Position numbers and translations under genes: made by a program. Shown here piece by piece: positions 46,271 through 55,300 of a stretch of 64,000 bases of DNA (positions are counted from its first letter, which is position 1; every line of letters begins with the position of its first letter). A model generated the notes under the pieces. That model did not search any database. It was not told the origin of the DNA and worked only from the letters and a program-made list of their open reading frames with translations. The DNA is from Rhodophyticola sp. CCM32 (lineage in GTDB: Bacteria > Pseudomonadota > Alphaproteobacteria > Rhodobacterales > Rhodobacteraceae), in NCBI RefSeq assembly GCF_004751985.1, contig NZ_CP038492.1, forward strand, positions 2,666,001 through 2,730,000, given 5' to 3'.

Positions 46271-47806
46271 TCAATGCCTGTCGCGACGCCCCGTGACCAC
46301 AATACCCGCCAGCGTGATCAGAATGACAAACAGCACCGGCCAATCGCCGCTGCGCGCATAAAACGTGGGCGGCAAGGGCGGTGGCAGGGCCACATCCAGC
46401 ACGCCCGCTTCGCCAAGCGGCAGGAAGCGCACCACCTGCCCGCGCGCGTCGATCAGCGCCGACACGCCTGTATTGGCCGCCCTCAGCAGTGGCAGGCCCT
46501 GTTCCGCCGCGCGCAGGCGCGCCAGGGCCAGATGCTGATACGGCCCCGAAAATTCACCGAACCAGGCATCATTGGTGATCTGGACCATCCAGTCCGGGCG
46601 CGGCACCTGACGGATATATCCGGGGAAAATCGTCTCGTAACAGATCATCGCAAAGGCCTGACCCAGATCGCCAAGATCCAGCGATGCCGGGCCATCGCCC
46701 GGGCGATACCCGGCCTGAAGAACCGTGGCGAAGCCCCGAATACCAAGACCGGCCAGCGCATCCCCGAACGGCATATACTCCCCAAACGGCACCAGATGAT
46801 GTTTGTCATATACCGCCGCAATCGCACCTGACGCATCCAGCACCACCAGCGCGTTGCGGGCGCTCACCCCTTCCAGACGCTGTGCGCCCAGGATCACCGG
46901 CACCGGCCCCGCCGCCTGAGAGATCACAGCACGCCAGTCTTCGGACTGGTTCAAAGGAACCGGCAATGACGTCTCGGGCCAGATCACCAGCGCAGGTTCC
47001 CGGCCCGCAATCTGTGGCGGTTCAGCGGTCAGGGTTACGGCACGCTCAAAAAACACCGGGATCATATCAGGCCGCCATTTCAGATGCTGCGGCGCATTGG
47101 GCTGGATCAGCCGGATCACCGGGGCATCTATGGCCGTCACAGGCCCCGGCGGGAAGGCCGCCAGCATCATGACCGCGACAATCGGCGCCGCGGCACCAAG
47201 GGCGGCCAGCATTCCGAACCGGGCCAGCAGGACGGCCAAAACCACCGCCAGAACCAGAACCAGCAGGGTCAGGCCATGAGGCCCGATCAGCGCAGCACCC
47301 ATCAGCAGAGGCGTGTCAATCAGGATATGGCCGGGATGGGCCCAGGGAAAACCGGTCAGAACCGTAGCGCGCGCATATTCCACCAGCGCCAGAAACGCCG
47401 CAAAGGCCATCGCGCGCCGCAACAGCCCGCCCCGGCCAACCAGCCGGGACGAGGCCCATCCGGCAGCCATCCAGAACAGGGCCAGCCCGACCGACAGGAA
47501 CAGAATGGCAAAGGGCGCCATCCAGCCGTGGCGTGCGGCATCCACAAAGAACGGCTCGACAATCCAGCACAGCGCCACGGCGAAATACGCACTGCCGCCA
47601 ATCAGCGCCAGAGCCCCGGCACGCCTGACTACCGGCGCTGACGCGACCAGCAGAACCAGCGCCGCAAATCCGGGGATCGCCAGATACCACAGGTCAAACG
47701 GTGCCTGCCCAAGCCCCCCGGACAGGCCCGCAATCAGCGCCAACAGGCCCGCCTGCGACAAGGACCGGGCCGCCAGCCAATGCAGCGCACGGGGGGCTGC
47801 CGCCAC
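46271..47806 (-). CDS. lnt: Apolipoprotein N-acyltransferase
   Basis: 511 residues. Eight or so membrane helices, then a nitrilase domain with the catalytic triad in VIWPETSLP (Glu), YDKHHLVPFGEYMP (Lys) and FAMICYETIFP (Cys). It N-acylates the Cys of outer-membrane lipoproteins. Begins with GTG just after corC. Confidence 0.94.
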   Translation of the reverse strand: MAAAPRALHWLAARSLSQAGLLALIAGLSGGLGQAPFDLWYLAIPGFAALVLLVASAPVVRRAGALALIGGSAYFAVALCWIVEPFFVDAARHGWMAPFAILFLSVGLALFWMAAGWASSRLVGRGGLLRRAMAFAAFLALVEYARATVLTGFPWAHPGHILIDTPLLMGAALIGPHGLTLLVLVLAVVLAVLLARFGMLAALGAAAPIVAVMMLAAFPPGPVTAIDAPVIRLIQPNAPQHLKWRPDMIPVFFERAVTLTAEPPQIAGREPALVIWPETSLPVPLNQSEDWRAVISQAAGPVPVILGAQRLEGVSARNALVVLDASGAIAAVYDKHHLVPFGEYMPFGDALAGLGIRGFATVLQAGYRPGDGPASLDLGDLGQAFAMICYETIFPGYIRQVPRPDWMVQITNDAWFGEFSGPYQHLALARLRAAEQGLPLLRAANTGVSALIDARGQVVRFLPLGEAGVLDVALPPPLPPTFYARSGDWPVLFVILITLAGIVVTGRRDRH

Positions 47807-47808
47807 GC

Positions 47809-48699
47809 TCAGCCGCCTTTTGGAAGCCGCACGCGCAGCCGCTTGATCCGGCGCGGATCCGCGTCGACAACCTCAAACTCCGCGCCCGACGGGTGGGGAA
47901 TAACCTCCCCCCGCACCGGCACTCTCCCGGTCAGCACAAAGACCAGACCGCCCAGGGTGTCGATCTCATCCTCGTCGCCCTCATCCAGAAGTTTCAGGCC
48001 GGCCTCTGCCTCAAACTCCTCCAGTGACGCGCGTGACAAGGCCAGATACGACCCGGGTTTTTCCTGCACCCAGGGCAGGTCTTCCTCCACATCATGTTCA
48101 TCTTCGATCTCACCGATCACCTGCTCGATCAGGTCCTCGATGGTCACCAGACCGTCCACCCCGCCATATTCGTCGATCACCAGCGCCATATGGGTCCGGT
48201 CGGTCTGCATCTTTTGCAACAACACTCCGATCGGCATCGAGGGCGGCGCATATAACAGCGGGCGCAACATGGTCCGCAGGGAAAACCCCTCGCCACCGCC
48301 ATTGAAGCCAAACCGCAACGCCACATCCTTCAGATGCACCATGCCGATGGGCGTATCCAGCGTGCCGTCATAAACCGGCAAACGTGTCAGGCCGCTTTCG
48401 CGGAACACCGCCACCAGATCATCCTGTTCCATATCGCAGGAGACCGAGATGATCTCCACCCGTGGAATCGCCACATCCTCCACCCGCAACCGGCGCAGAT
48501 TGGACATGCCAGCCACGGGCAATGCCGCCTCCGGGTCATCCTCCGGGGGCGGCACCTGGATGCCGTTCATCCTATTGGTGTCTGATTTGGGGGTCGTGCC
48601 AAAAAGCCGGGCAAAAAAGCCGGTTTTTCTCTCTGGCAACTCATCCGTCTGAGGCGCGCCCTGCGCTGCACTAGACGACGGGTCAGGGGTTGAGCTCAT
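47809..48699 (-). CDS. corC: Hemolysin/CorC-family CBS-domain protein
   Basis: 296 residues with a CBS pair (IPRVEIISVSCDMEQDDLVA, HMALVIDEYGGVDGLVTIED) and the C-terminal CorC_HlyC domain (DTLGGLVFVLTGRVP). Lacks the CNNM membrane domain, so it is the soluble CorC form linked to Mg/Co efflux or ribosome-associated roles. Start MSSTPDPSSS; the frame upstream of 48699 overlaps ybeY and is not used. Confidence 0.92.
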   Translation of the reverse strand: MSSTPDPSSSAAQGAPQTDELPERKTGFFARLFGTTPKSDTNRMNGIQVPPPEDDPEAALPVAGMSNLRRLRVEDVAIPRVEIISVSCDMEQDDLVAVFRESGLTRLPVYDGTLDTPIGMVHLKDVALRFGFNGGGEGFSLRTMLRPLLYAPPSMPIGVLLQKMQTDRTHMALVIDEYGGVDGLVTIEDLIEQVIGEIEDEHDVEEDLPWVQEKPGSYLALSRASLEEFEAEAGLKLLDEGDEDEIDTLGGLVFVLTGRVPVRGEVIPHPSGAEFEVVDADPRRIKRLRVRLPKGG

Positions 48700-48743
48700 G
48701 GCTCCTTTCCAAAATACATGCGCACCGGGGGCGGTGCGTGACC

Positions 48744-49238
48744 TCAATATGGGTCAGGGACACCCAATCTTGCAAGGATGCGCGTCTCCAACCCCTCCAT
48801 CAGGGCGGCATCTGCATCAGATATGTGGTCAAAACCCAACAGATGCAGCGTGCCATGGACCAGAAGATGGGTGACATGGTGCTCAAACGGCTTTCCGGCG
48901 GCCGCAGATTCACGGGTACAAACCCCATGGGCAATCGCGATATCCCCCAATTCACGGGCTGGCCCGGTTTCGGTGACCTCCGGCAATTCCGGCATCTCAC
49001 CGGGCAGTACCTCCACAGCTTCGGCAGGCCAGCTCAACACATTGGTCGGCTGCGGTCTGGCACGGAAATCAGCGTTCAGCGCCGCAATGCGGGCATCCGA
49101 ACAGCCCAGCACACTGATCTCGAACCGCGCAACAGCCAGCCCCAATTCATCCAGCGCAGCCACACAGGCACACGCGGCCAGCCCGTCCAGCCCCACCTCT
49201 TCCCAGGCCGGGTCCTCGATCAGACATTCAATCCCCAC
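48744..49238 (-). CDS. ybeY: Endoribonuclease YbeY (16S rRNA maturation)
   Basis: 164 residues from a GTG at 49238 (VGIECLIEDPAWEEVGLDGL). The metal site HLLVHGTLHLLGFDHISD is complete, and the NVLSWPAE motif is present. The open frame reaches further upstream, but those residues are read through the 23-bp dispersed repeat and are unlike YbeY. AGAGG lies six bases before the GTG. Confidence 0.93.
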   Translation of the reverse strand: MGIECLIEDPAWEEVGLDGLAACACVAALDELGLAVARFEISVLGCSDARIAALNADFRARPQPTNVLSWPAEAVEVLPGEMPELPEVTETGPARELGDIAIAHGVCTRESAAAGKPFEHHVTHLLVHGTLHLLGFDHISDADAALMEGLETRILARLGVPDPY

Positions 49239-49247
49239 AAGGGCCCT

Positions 49248-49270
49248 CTTCTCTGCTTCAAAAATATCCC
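49248..49270. repeat. Dispersed 23-bp intergenic repeat, copy 2
   Basis: Identical to 18313-18335. Directly followed by a GC-rich hairpin GGGGGGC-AGC-GCCCCCC, the usual make-up of this type of intergenic repeat in Rhodobacteraceae. Confidence 0.7.
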
Positions 49271-49346
49271 AGGGGGTGTGGGGGGCAGCGCCCCCCGGAT
49301 CGACGCGCATCGCGCGGCGATCCTCCCCTGTCAGCACCCAGAACGC

Positions 49347-50426
49347 CTAAACCGCCGGATCATCCGCATCATACGCCTCGATGATTTTCGCCACCATCGG
49401 GTGCCGCACCACATCCTTGGCGGTGAAATAATTGAAACTGATCCCGCCGATCCCCTCCAGAATCCGCTCCGCATCGCGCAAGCCGCTTGAAACACCGCGC
49501 GGCAAATCAACCTGGCTCCGGTCGCCGGTGATCACCATCCGGCTGCCCTGGCCCAGACGGGTCAGAAACATCTTCATCTGCATCGCGGTGGCATTCTGCG
49601 CCTCGTCCAGCACCACATAGGCATTCGACAGGGTGCGCCCCCGCATAAAGGCCAGAGGCGCGATCTCGATCTGCTTTTCCTCGATCAGCTTGGCCAGTTG
49701 CTTGCCCGGCAGAAAATCATTCAGCGCGTCATAAAGCGGCTGCATATAGGGGTCGACCTTGTCCTTCATGTCACCGGGCAGAAAGCCCAGCCGTTCCCCC
49801 GCCTCCACCGCCGGTCGGCTGAGGATGATCTTGTCCACATGACCATTGATCATCTGGTTCACCGCCACCGCCACCGCCAGATAGGTCTTGCCCGTGCCTG
49901 CAGGCCCGATGCCAAAGGATAACTCATTGGAATACAGGGCCCGTACATAGGCCTGTTGCGCCTGGGTACGCGGCTCCACCGTCTTCTTGCGGGTGCGAAT
50001 CTCAAGATGATCGCCCGGATCGCCCTTGAACAATTCAATCTGGTCGCCATCCCGCGCGCCCGTGCCTTCTGCGGAATTGCCAAGCCGCACCACCGCATCA
50101 ATATCCCCGGGTTCCAGAGTTTTGCCCGCTTCGGTCCGCTCATAGAGTTTGTGAAGCACTCCGGCCGCCTCGGCACGGGTCTCTCCCAGCACTGCCAGTA
50201 CATTGCCACGGCGCAGTATCTGCACGCTCATCAGATGCTCGATCTGTGCGAGATTGCGGTCAAACTCACCACAGAGTTCGATCAGCAGCCGGTTGTCGGG
50301 AAATTCGAGCAGCAGTTCCACAGGAGGGTCAGACGGGGGCGCAGACAGGGTGGACAGATCCAATGAGAACTCCTCATCACAAAAGCTTGGATCAACTGTG
50401 GCAACCTTGACGGCGCAAAGCAACAT
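49347..50426 (-). CDS. PhoH-like ATPase
   Basis: 359 residues. N-terminal KH-like region, then the PhoH core: RTQAQQAYVRALYSNELSFG, Walker A GIGPAGTGKTYLAVAVAV, VVLDEAQNATAMQMKMFLTR and GDRSQVDLP. A predicted RNA helicase or ATPase that works with YbeY in RNA metabolism; the gene pair is conserved widely. It has its own start after the terminator at 50474. Confidence 0.95.
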   Translation of the reverse strand: MLLCAVKVATVDPSFCDEEFSLDLSTLSAPPSDPPVELLLEFPDNRLLIELCGEFDRNLAQIEHLMSVQILRRGNVLAVLGETRAEAAGVLHKLYERTEAGKTLEPGDIDAVVRLGNSAEGTGARDGDQIELFKGDPGDHLEIRTRKKTVEPRTQAQQAYVRALYSNELSFGIGPAGTGKTYLAVAVAVNQMINGHVDKIILSRPAVEAGERLGFLPGDMKDKVDPYMQPLYDALNDFLPGKQLAKLIEEKQIEIAPLAFMRGRTLSNAYVVLDEAQNATAMQMKMFLTRLGQGSRMVITGDRSQVDLPRGVSSGLRDAERILEGIGGISFNYFTAKDVVRHPMVAKIIEAYDADDPAV

Positions 50427-50473
50427 CTTGTGGCGGGTCCGGCGTAAAAAGGCGGGTCTTGGGACTTTTCCGG

Positions 50474-50505
50474 CAAAAAGGCGGCCCGTTCAGGGGCCGC
50501 CTTTG
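50474..50505 (-). terminator. Terminator of the OmpA/lipoprotein pair
   Basis: AAAGGCGGCCC / GGGGCCGCCTTT with a short loop and TTTTTG on the minus strand, 33 bases after the lipoprotein stop. It separates this pair from phoH. Confidence 0.85.
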
Positions 50506-50537
50506 ATACTTTCTCAGATGCTGCTTCTGGCCCTGCC

Positions 50538-50906
50538 TTAACGCCTGCGACGTGGCACCAGATCGCTCGTGCCTGCCCCGGACTGGATATCACCCACAAT
50601 CGCATTTGGCGGCGCAATCGGCGTACAGACCGGCAACCCGCTGACCGGATCGCGGCGCCGCGACCAGTATCCTTCCAGGCCGTCATCAATCATCCAGATA
50701 TGACAGCCATCCGGGTCAACATAAATCCCCGCTTCAAGCTGGGTGAGAGAGCCCCTGTCATAGCCGGTATCTTCACCGATCGCACGTAATGGCGGGCCAC
50801 TGCCACGATGCGGGCCCACACCATTGAAAAGTTCGGTACAGCCAGCAAGCACCAGGGCGCAGGTGACAAGAATTGTCGGGCGTTTCCATTTTTCAAGACT
50901 GATCAT
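50538..50906 (-). CDS. Small lipoprotein with DPDGC motif
   Basis: 122 residues. MISLEKWKRPTILVTCALVL then AGC lipobox, so lipid-anchored at Cys. Mature part carries AGIYVDPDGCHIWMIDDGLE and GLPVC, matching the N-terminal module of the OmpA-family gene just upstream. Five bases separate the two genes. Function unknown. Confidence 0.75.
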   Translation of the reverse strand: MISLEKWKRPTILVTCALVLAGCTELFNGVGPHRGSGPPLRAIGEDTGYDRGSLTQLEAGIYVDPDGCHIWMIDDGLEGYWSRRRDPVSGLPVCTPIAPPNAIVGDIQSGAGTSDLVPRRRR

Positions 50907-50911
50907 ATTCG

Positions 50912-51493
50912 TCACCTGTAGCACACGATTTCAACACGCCGGTTCTGCTGCATATTTGCCGCTGAATTGTTCGGCGCGACCGGCTGGCGTTCCCCAAACC
51001 CGATCTCGCGGGCCACACGGGCCCCCACACCCCGGGCCACCCCGGCAACCGAGGCCGCACGGCGCTGCGACAGGCGAATGTTGTATTCATCAGAGGCGCG
51101 GCTGTCTGTATGGCCGTAAATCGCATAGGCAAAGGCGCCGGCATCGCGGAAAAAACTTTCCAGCCGGGCCCGGCCCGACCCGGTCAGCCGCGCACTGTCG
51201 GTTGCAAACAGCACATCGGTATTCATCACCGCGCAGGTGTTAAGCGCCATGCAGACGGGCCGCCCGTTTTGCGGATTTACCCGGCCTTCCATATAGCCTT
51301 CCACACCGCCATCCGCGACCCAGTGATGACACCCGTCCGGGTCAATCCAGATCGTCGGCTCCACAGTGCCGGTGATGGCTTGCTGTGCCTGCACCGCCCC
51401 GGCGGGCAGAAACAGCGCAAGCGCGCCAAGTACAAATCCACATAAACTTATCTTGAGTATCGACCCAAAGGCCGATGAGAAATGTGTCACCAC
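50912..51493 (-). CDS. OmpA-family outer-membrane/peptidoglycan-binding protein
   Basis: 193 residues from a GTG at 51493. Signal-like helix (ISLCGFVLGALALFLPAGAV) to about residue 36, a module with IWIDPDGCHHWVADGGVEGY and GRPVC, then an OmpA C-terminal domain (VLFATDSARLTGSGRARLES, IYGHTDSRASDEYNIRLSQR, GFGERQPVAPNNS, NRRVEIV) that binds peptidoglycan. The start is uncertain because no ATG is suitable. Confidence 0.8.
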   Translation of the reverse strand: MVTHFSSAFGSILKISLCGFVLGALALFLPAGAVQAQQAITGTVEPTIWIDPDGCHHWVADGGVEGYMEGRVNPQNGRPVCMALNTCAVMNTDVLFATDSARLTGSGRARLESFFRDAGAFAYAIYGHTDSRASDEYNIRLSQRRAASVAGVARGVGARVAREIGFGERQPVAPNNSAANMQQNRRVEIVCYR

Positions 51494-51734
51494 AACAAAA
51501 TCCCCCAGTTCCAGGTTTGATGCACAGAGCCTGGCAGGACATGCGCAAAACACCATTTATGTGCAGGAGGATAGCAAGTTTTACGGACTTGTGAAGGGAC
51601 TTTTCACCAAATGTAGATACGGCCTCGAAGACGCAACCCCATATGAGGGCCATCCGTCGGAACACCAAAGCGTGATCAGCGAACAATCAGACGATTGGCA
51701 GGCCTGATCAGCCCTCATATCTGCAAACAGGCGC

Positions 51735-53057
51735 TCAAATCAGCAGACCGGCCAGAGAATTCGCGCTGCTTTCAACGATTCTGACCGGGGCGATCTGCCC
51801 GCGCAGGGTTTCGGGCCCCTCCACATGCACCGCATGCAGATAGTCTGATTTGCCAACCATCTGGCCCGGCATCCGCCCCGGCTTTTCAAACAGAACCTTC
51901 ACCTCGCGGCCAACCATCCCATCCTGCGCCGCACGCTGGTGCCGCGACAAAAGCGCCTGCAGACGTTGCAACCGGTCACTGGCTTCGGCCTCATCGACAC
52001 CTGCGCGTTCCGCCGCCGGGGTGCCGGGACGGGCAGAATATTTGAAGGAATAGGCCTGCCCGTAGCCCACGGTTTCCACAAGGCCCAACGTGGCCTGAAA
52101 ATCCTCTTCCTCCTCCCCCGGGAAACCAACGATGAAATCCCCCGAGAGCAACAGATCGGGCCGGGCGTCGCGGATACGCGCGATCAGCCGGATATAGGTC
52201 TCGGCAGTATGTTTGCGGTTCATCGCCTTCAGAATACGGTCAGAGCCCGACTGAACCGGCAGATGCAGATAGGGCATCAGCTTGTCGCAATCGCCGAAAG
52301 CGGCGATCAGGTCATCCTCCATGTCATTGGGGTGGGAGGTGGTGAAACGGATACGCTCCAGCCCGTCGATATCCGCCATCCGCCGGATCAGACGCGCCAG
52401 CCCCCATTCCGCCCCGCCGGGCCCGGCCCCGTGATAGGCATTCACGTTCTGACCAAGAAACGTGATCTCGCGCACGCCACGTGCCACCAGATCCTCGGCT
52501 TCGCGCAGCAGACGGTCCACCGGTCGGCTGACCTCGGCCCCGCGGGTATAGGGCACAACACAGAAAGCGCAGAACTTGTCACATCCCTCCTGCACCGTCA
52601 GAAACGCGGTCGGCCCGCGCGGGGCTTTGCGGGGCTTCGGCAGATGGGCGAATTTATCCTCTTCGGGGAAATCCGTATCCAGCGCCTTGCCACCTTCGGC
52701 CAGCCTGTCGATCATCGCGGGCAGACGGTGATAGGTTTGCGGTCCTACAACCAGATCAACCATCGGCTGACGGCGCATGATCTCTTCGCCCTCGGCCTGG
52801 GCAACACATCCCGCAACCCCGATTTTCAGATCGGGGTTTGCCTCGCGCAGGGGACGGAACCGGCCCAGTTCGGAATACACTTTCTCGGCCGCCTTCTCGC
52901 GGATATGGCAGGTGTTCAGCAGGATCATATCCGCATCGTCAGGCGTGTCCGTCTGCACATAGCCCTTGCTGCCAAGGGCCTCGGCCATACGTTCACTGTC
53001 ATAGACATTCATCTGACAGCCATAGGTTTTGACATAAAGCTTTTTCGGCGTGGTCAT
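51735..53057 (-). CDS. miaB: tRNA-2-methylthio-N6-dimethylallyladenosine synthase
   Basis: 440-residue radical-SAM methylthiotransferase: [18 protein letters not shown] and [12 protein letters not shown] (auxiliary cluster Cys), radical-[19 protein letters not shown]-terminal TRAM domain. Modifies A37 of tRNAs. Consumes SAM made by metK 5 kb away. Usual neighbour of phoH in alphaproteobacteria; here the OmpA pair lies between. Confidence 0.96.
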   Translation of the reverse strand: MTTPKKLYVKTYGCQMNVYDSERMAEALGSKGYVQTDTPDDADMILLNTCHIREKAAEKVYSELGRFRPLREANPDLKIGVAGCVAQAEGEEIMRRQPMVDLVVGPQTYHRLPAMIDRLAEGGKALDTDFPEEDKFAHLPKPRKAPRGPTAFLTVQEGCDKFCAFCVVPYTRGAEVSRPVDRLLREAEDLVARGVREITFLGQNVNAYHGAGPGGAEWGLARLIRRMADIDGLERIRFTTSHPNDMEDDLIAAFGDCDKLMPYLHLPVQSGSDRILKAMNRKHTAETYIRLIARIRDARPDLLLSGDFIVGFPGEEEEDFQATLGLVETVGYGQAYSFKYSARPGTPAAERAGVDEAEASDRLQRLQALLSRHQRAAQDGMVGREVKVLFEKPGRMPGQMVGKSDYLHAVHVEGPETLRGQIAPVRIVESSANSLAGLLI

Positions 53058-53183
53058 GCATCTGTTCCCAACGAGGTCAGGGGTGCCGTGTACCGCAAGG
53101 GGGCGGGGCCTTCAACGGCAGGCAATTGCAATCTTACCACGCGCGCGGCAGATTGGCCCGACAGTCAGGTAAAGCAGGTCGCA

Positions 53184-54053
53184 ATGATCTATCCCAGTCT
53201 TGGCGCATTCCGTGCCGCCCCGAGCTCAGGGTTCGGCAAAGGCCCGTTCGCCATTGTCATCGCCGAAGATGCGGTCGAGGTCACATCGACCGTGATGCAT
53301 GTGCTGCAACTGGGCTTTGCCCGGGTGTTTCTTGTCGCCCCGGAGGGCGTGAGCCTGAGCGATGAGATCATCGCCGGAGGTCAGGTTGATATCATCCGGC
53401 ACCGGACCCGCCAGCCGGGCGTGACACAGCAGGTGGTCAACATACTGATCGCCAAGGTGCCGGAGGAATGGATCCATTACTGTTTCAATGGCGAGTATCT
53501 GTTCTTCCCGTTCTGCGAAGACCGCAATATCGGCGAGGCCGTGACCTTCGTGATGGAAGAGCGGCGCAATTCGATTCTGACCTATGTGATCGACCTTTAT
53601 GCCGATGATCTGACCGCCTATCCCGATGCCGTCTCTCTGGATACGGCCCATATGGACAGTTCGGGCTATTACGCCGCCACAAGGCGGGATCAGGAAGACA
53701 CCGTATTGGAGCGGCAATTGAACTTCTATGGCGGATTGCGCTGGCGGTTTGAGGAACATGTGCCCGAACCCAAACGCAAGATCGACCGGGTGGGTCTGTT
53801 TCAGGCACAGCACGGGTTGCAGCTGCGCGACGACAACACGCTGAATGATGAAGAAATGAATACCTATGCCTGCCCCTGGCATCATTCCCTGTCGGCAGCT
53901 TTATGTTCGTTCCGCGTGGCCAAGGCATTGAGAACCAACCCGGGATCCCGCCATGAGATCACCGATTTCCGCTGGCATAAATCGGCGCGTTTCCAATGGT
54001 CCTCGCAACAGTTGATGCAACTGGGGCTTATGGAACCGGGGCAATGGTTCTGA
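53184..54053 (+). CDS. Conserved protein, weak GT2-like pattern
   Basis: 289 residues from MIYPSLGAFRAAPSSGFGKG. EEWIHYCFNGEYLFFPFCED resembles the D-x-D/E region of GT2_4-type glycosyltransferase-like proteins, and LQLRDDNTLNDEEMNTYACP, RWHKSARFQWSSQQL could be later parts. No convincing catalytic site. Function not known. The frame is open far upstream, but those residues are antisense to miaB. Confidence 0.6.
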   Translation: MIYPSLGAFRAAPSSGFGKGPFAIVIAEDAVEVTSTVMHVLQLGFARVFLVAPEGVSLSDEIIAGGQVDIIRHRTRQPGVTQQVVNILIAKVPEEWIHYCFNGEYLFFPFCEDRNIGEAVTFVMEERRNSILTYVIDLYADDLTAYPDAVSLDTAHMDSSGYYAATRRDQEDTVLERQLNFYGGLRWRFEEHVPEPKRKIDRVGLFQAQHGLQLRDDNTLNDEEMNTYACPWHHSLSAALCSFRVAKALRTNPGSRHEITDFRWHKSARFQWSSQQLMQLGLMEPGQWF

Positions 54054-54075
54054 GAGACCGGCAAATGGCCCGACA

Positions 54076-55266
54076 ATGATAATGGGACCGATCCGTGACC
54101 GGGCCATTCTGGCGCTGATGGGGATGCAGGTGACCATCTGGGCCGGGCTGTTCTACAGCTTCCCGGCACTGGTGCTGGACTGGCAGGCCGAATTCGGCTG
54201 GACCACGACAGAGATCATGGGCGCCTTCACAATCGCCATCGCGATCTATGCCCTTGGCGCGCCGCTGTTCGGGCGCCTGATTGATGCGGGCGCGGCCCCG
54301 TTCAGCATGCCCGGAGGCGCGGTTCTGGGCGCGGGCCTGTTGCTCAGCCTCATATGGGTCGAAACGCTTACCGCCTTCTACCTGATCTGGGCCGCAATCG
54401 GCGTGACCATGGGCCTGACATTGTACGAATCCTGTTTTGCAATCGTCACCCGGGCCTATGGCGCAGGCGCGCGGGCGGCCATCACCGCCATCACTCTTGT
54501 GGGCGGCTTTGCCAGCACAGTGGCCTATCCGCTCAGCCATTGGCTGACCCAGTTGGGGGGCTGGCGGATGGCGATCATCATCATGTCCGGGTTGGTGCTG
54601 GGTGTTGCGGCCCCTTTGGCACGGGTCGCGGCCCGACGCCTGGAGACACAGGCCCCCCGCACACCCGCGCCCGAAACATCCGGCACTATGGCATCCACGG
54701 GCAAACGCCCCCCGGTCCTGCGACAGCCCGAATACTGGGTGATCGCCACGGGCTTTGCCCTTGCCGCGCTGACCAGCGGTATTTTCCTCAGCCATCTGTT
54801 GCCGATCATGGCCGCGCAGGGGGTCAGCGACGATATGGCGATCCTGACCGCTGCGGTAATCGGCCCGGCACAGGTGGCGGGCCGGGTGGCGATGATGGCC
54901 ATGGGCAACCGCCTGTCCGCCCTGCGCATCGCGCAATGCGCCATGGCGGCACTGGCAGGCGGCGCGCTGATGATGGCGGCGGCTGGCTGGATCGCCGGGC
55001 TGGTACTGGGTTTCGGGCTGCTGCAGGGGGCGGGCTATGGCGTGGTCGGCATCATGCGCCCGGTGATCACCCGCGAAACCTTGGGGCAAAAGGATTTCGG
55101 GGCGCTGTCAGGCGCGGTGTCCCTGCCATCGCTTCTGTTCTTCGCGCTGGCCCCGTTTATGGGGGCGGCGCTGTTCGGTCTGGCGGGGTACGGCCCGGTT
55201 CTGGCGCTTTGCGCGGCCGCCCCGCTGGCCGGGGCACTGCTGCTGCAAAAGCTGCCATATAAATAA
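54076..55266 (+). CDS. MFS transporter
   Basis: 396 residues with about 12 helices. MIMGPIRDRAILALMGMQVT, the GRLIDAGAAPFSM loop between helices 2 and 3 and GAGYGVVGIMRPVITRETLG in the second half fit the OFA/oxalate-formate-like branch. Substrate unknown. 22 bases after the preceding gene. Confidence 0.85.
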   Translation: MIMGPIRDRAILALMGMQVTIWAGLFYSFPALVLDWQAEFGWTTTEIMGAFTIAIAIYALGAPLFGRLIDAGAAPFSMPGGAVLGAGLLLSLIWVETLTAFYLIWAAIGVTMGLTLYESCFAIVTRAYGAGARAAITAITLVGGFASTVAYPLSHWLTQLGGWRMAIIIMSGLVLGVAAPLARVAARRLETQAPRTPAPETSGTMASTGKRPPVLRQPEYWVIATGFALAALTSGIFLSHLLPIMAAQGVSDDMAILTAAVIGPAQVAGRVAMMAMGNRLSALRIAQCAMAALAGGALMMAAAGWIAGLVLGFGLLQGAGYGVVGIMRPVITRETLGQKDFGALSGAVSLPSLLFFALAPFMGAALFGLAGYGPVLALCAAAPLAGALLLQKLPYK

Positions 55267-55300
55267 AGCGGAAATTGTTAAAAGTACTGGTCTGAAATTC

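Noticed and set aside
48744..49337. Longer YbeY starting at 49337
   Set aside because: The extra N-terminus is read through the dispersed 23-bp repeat and GC hairpin and is unlike YbeY.
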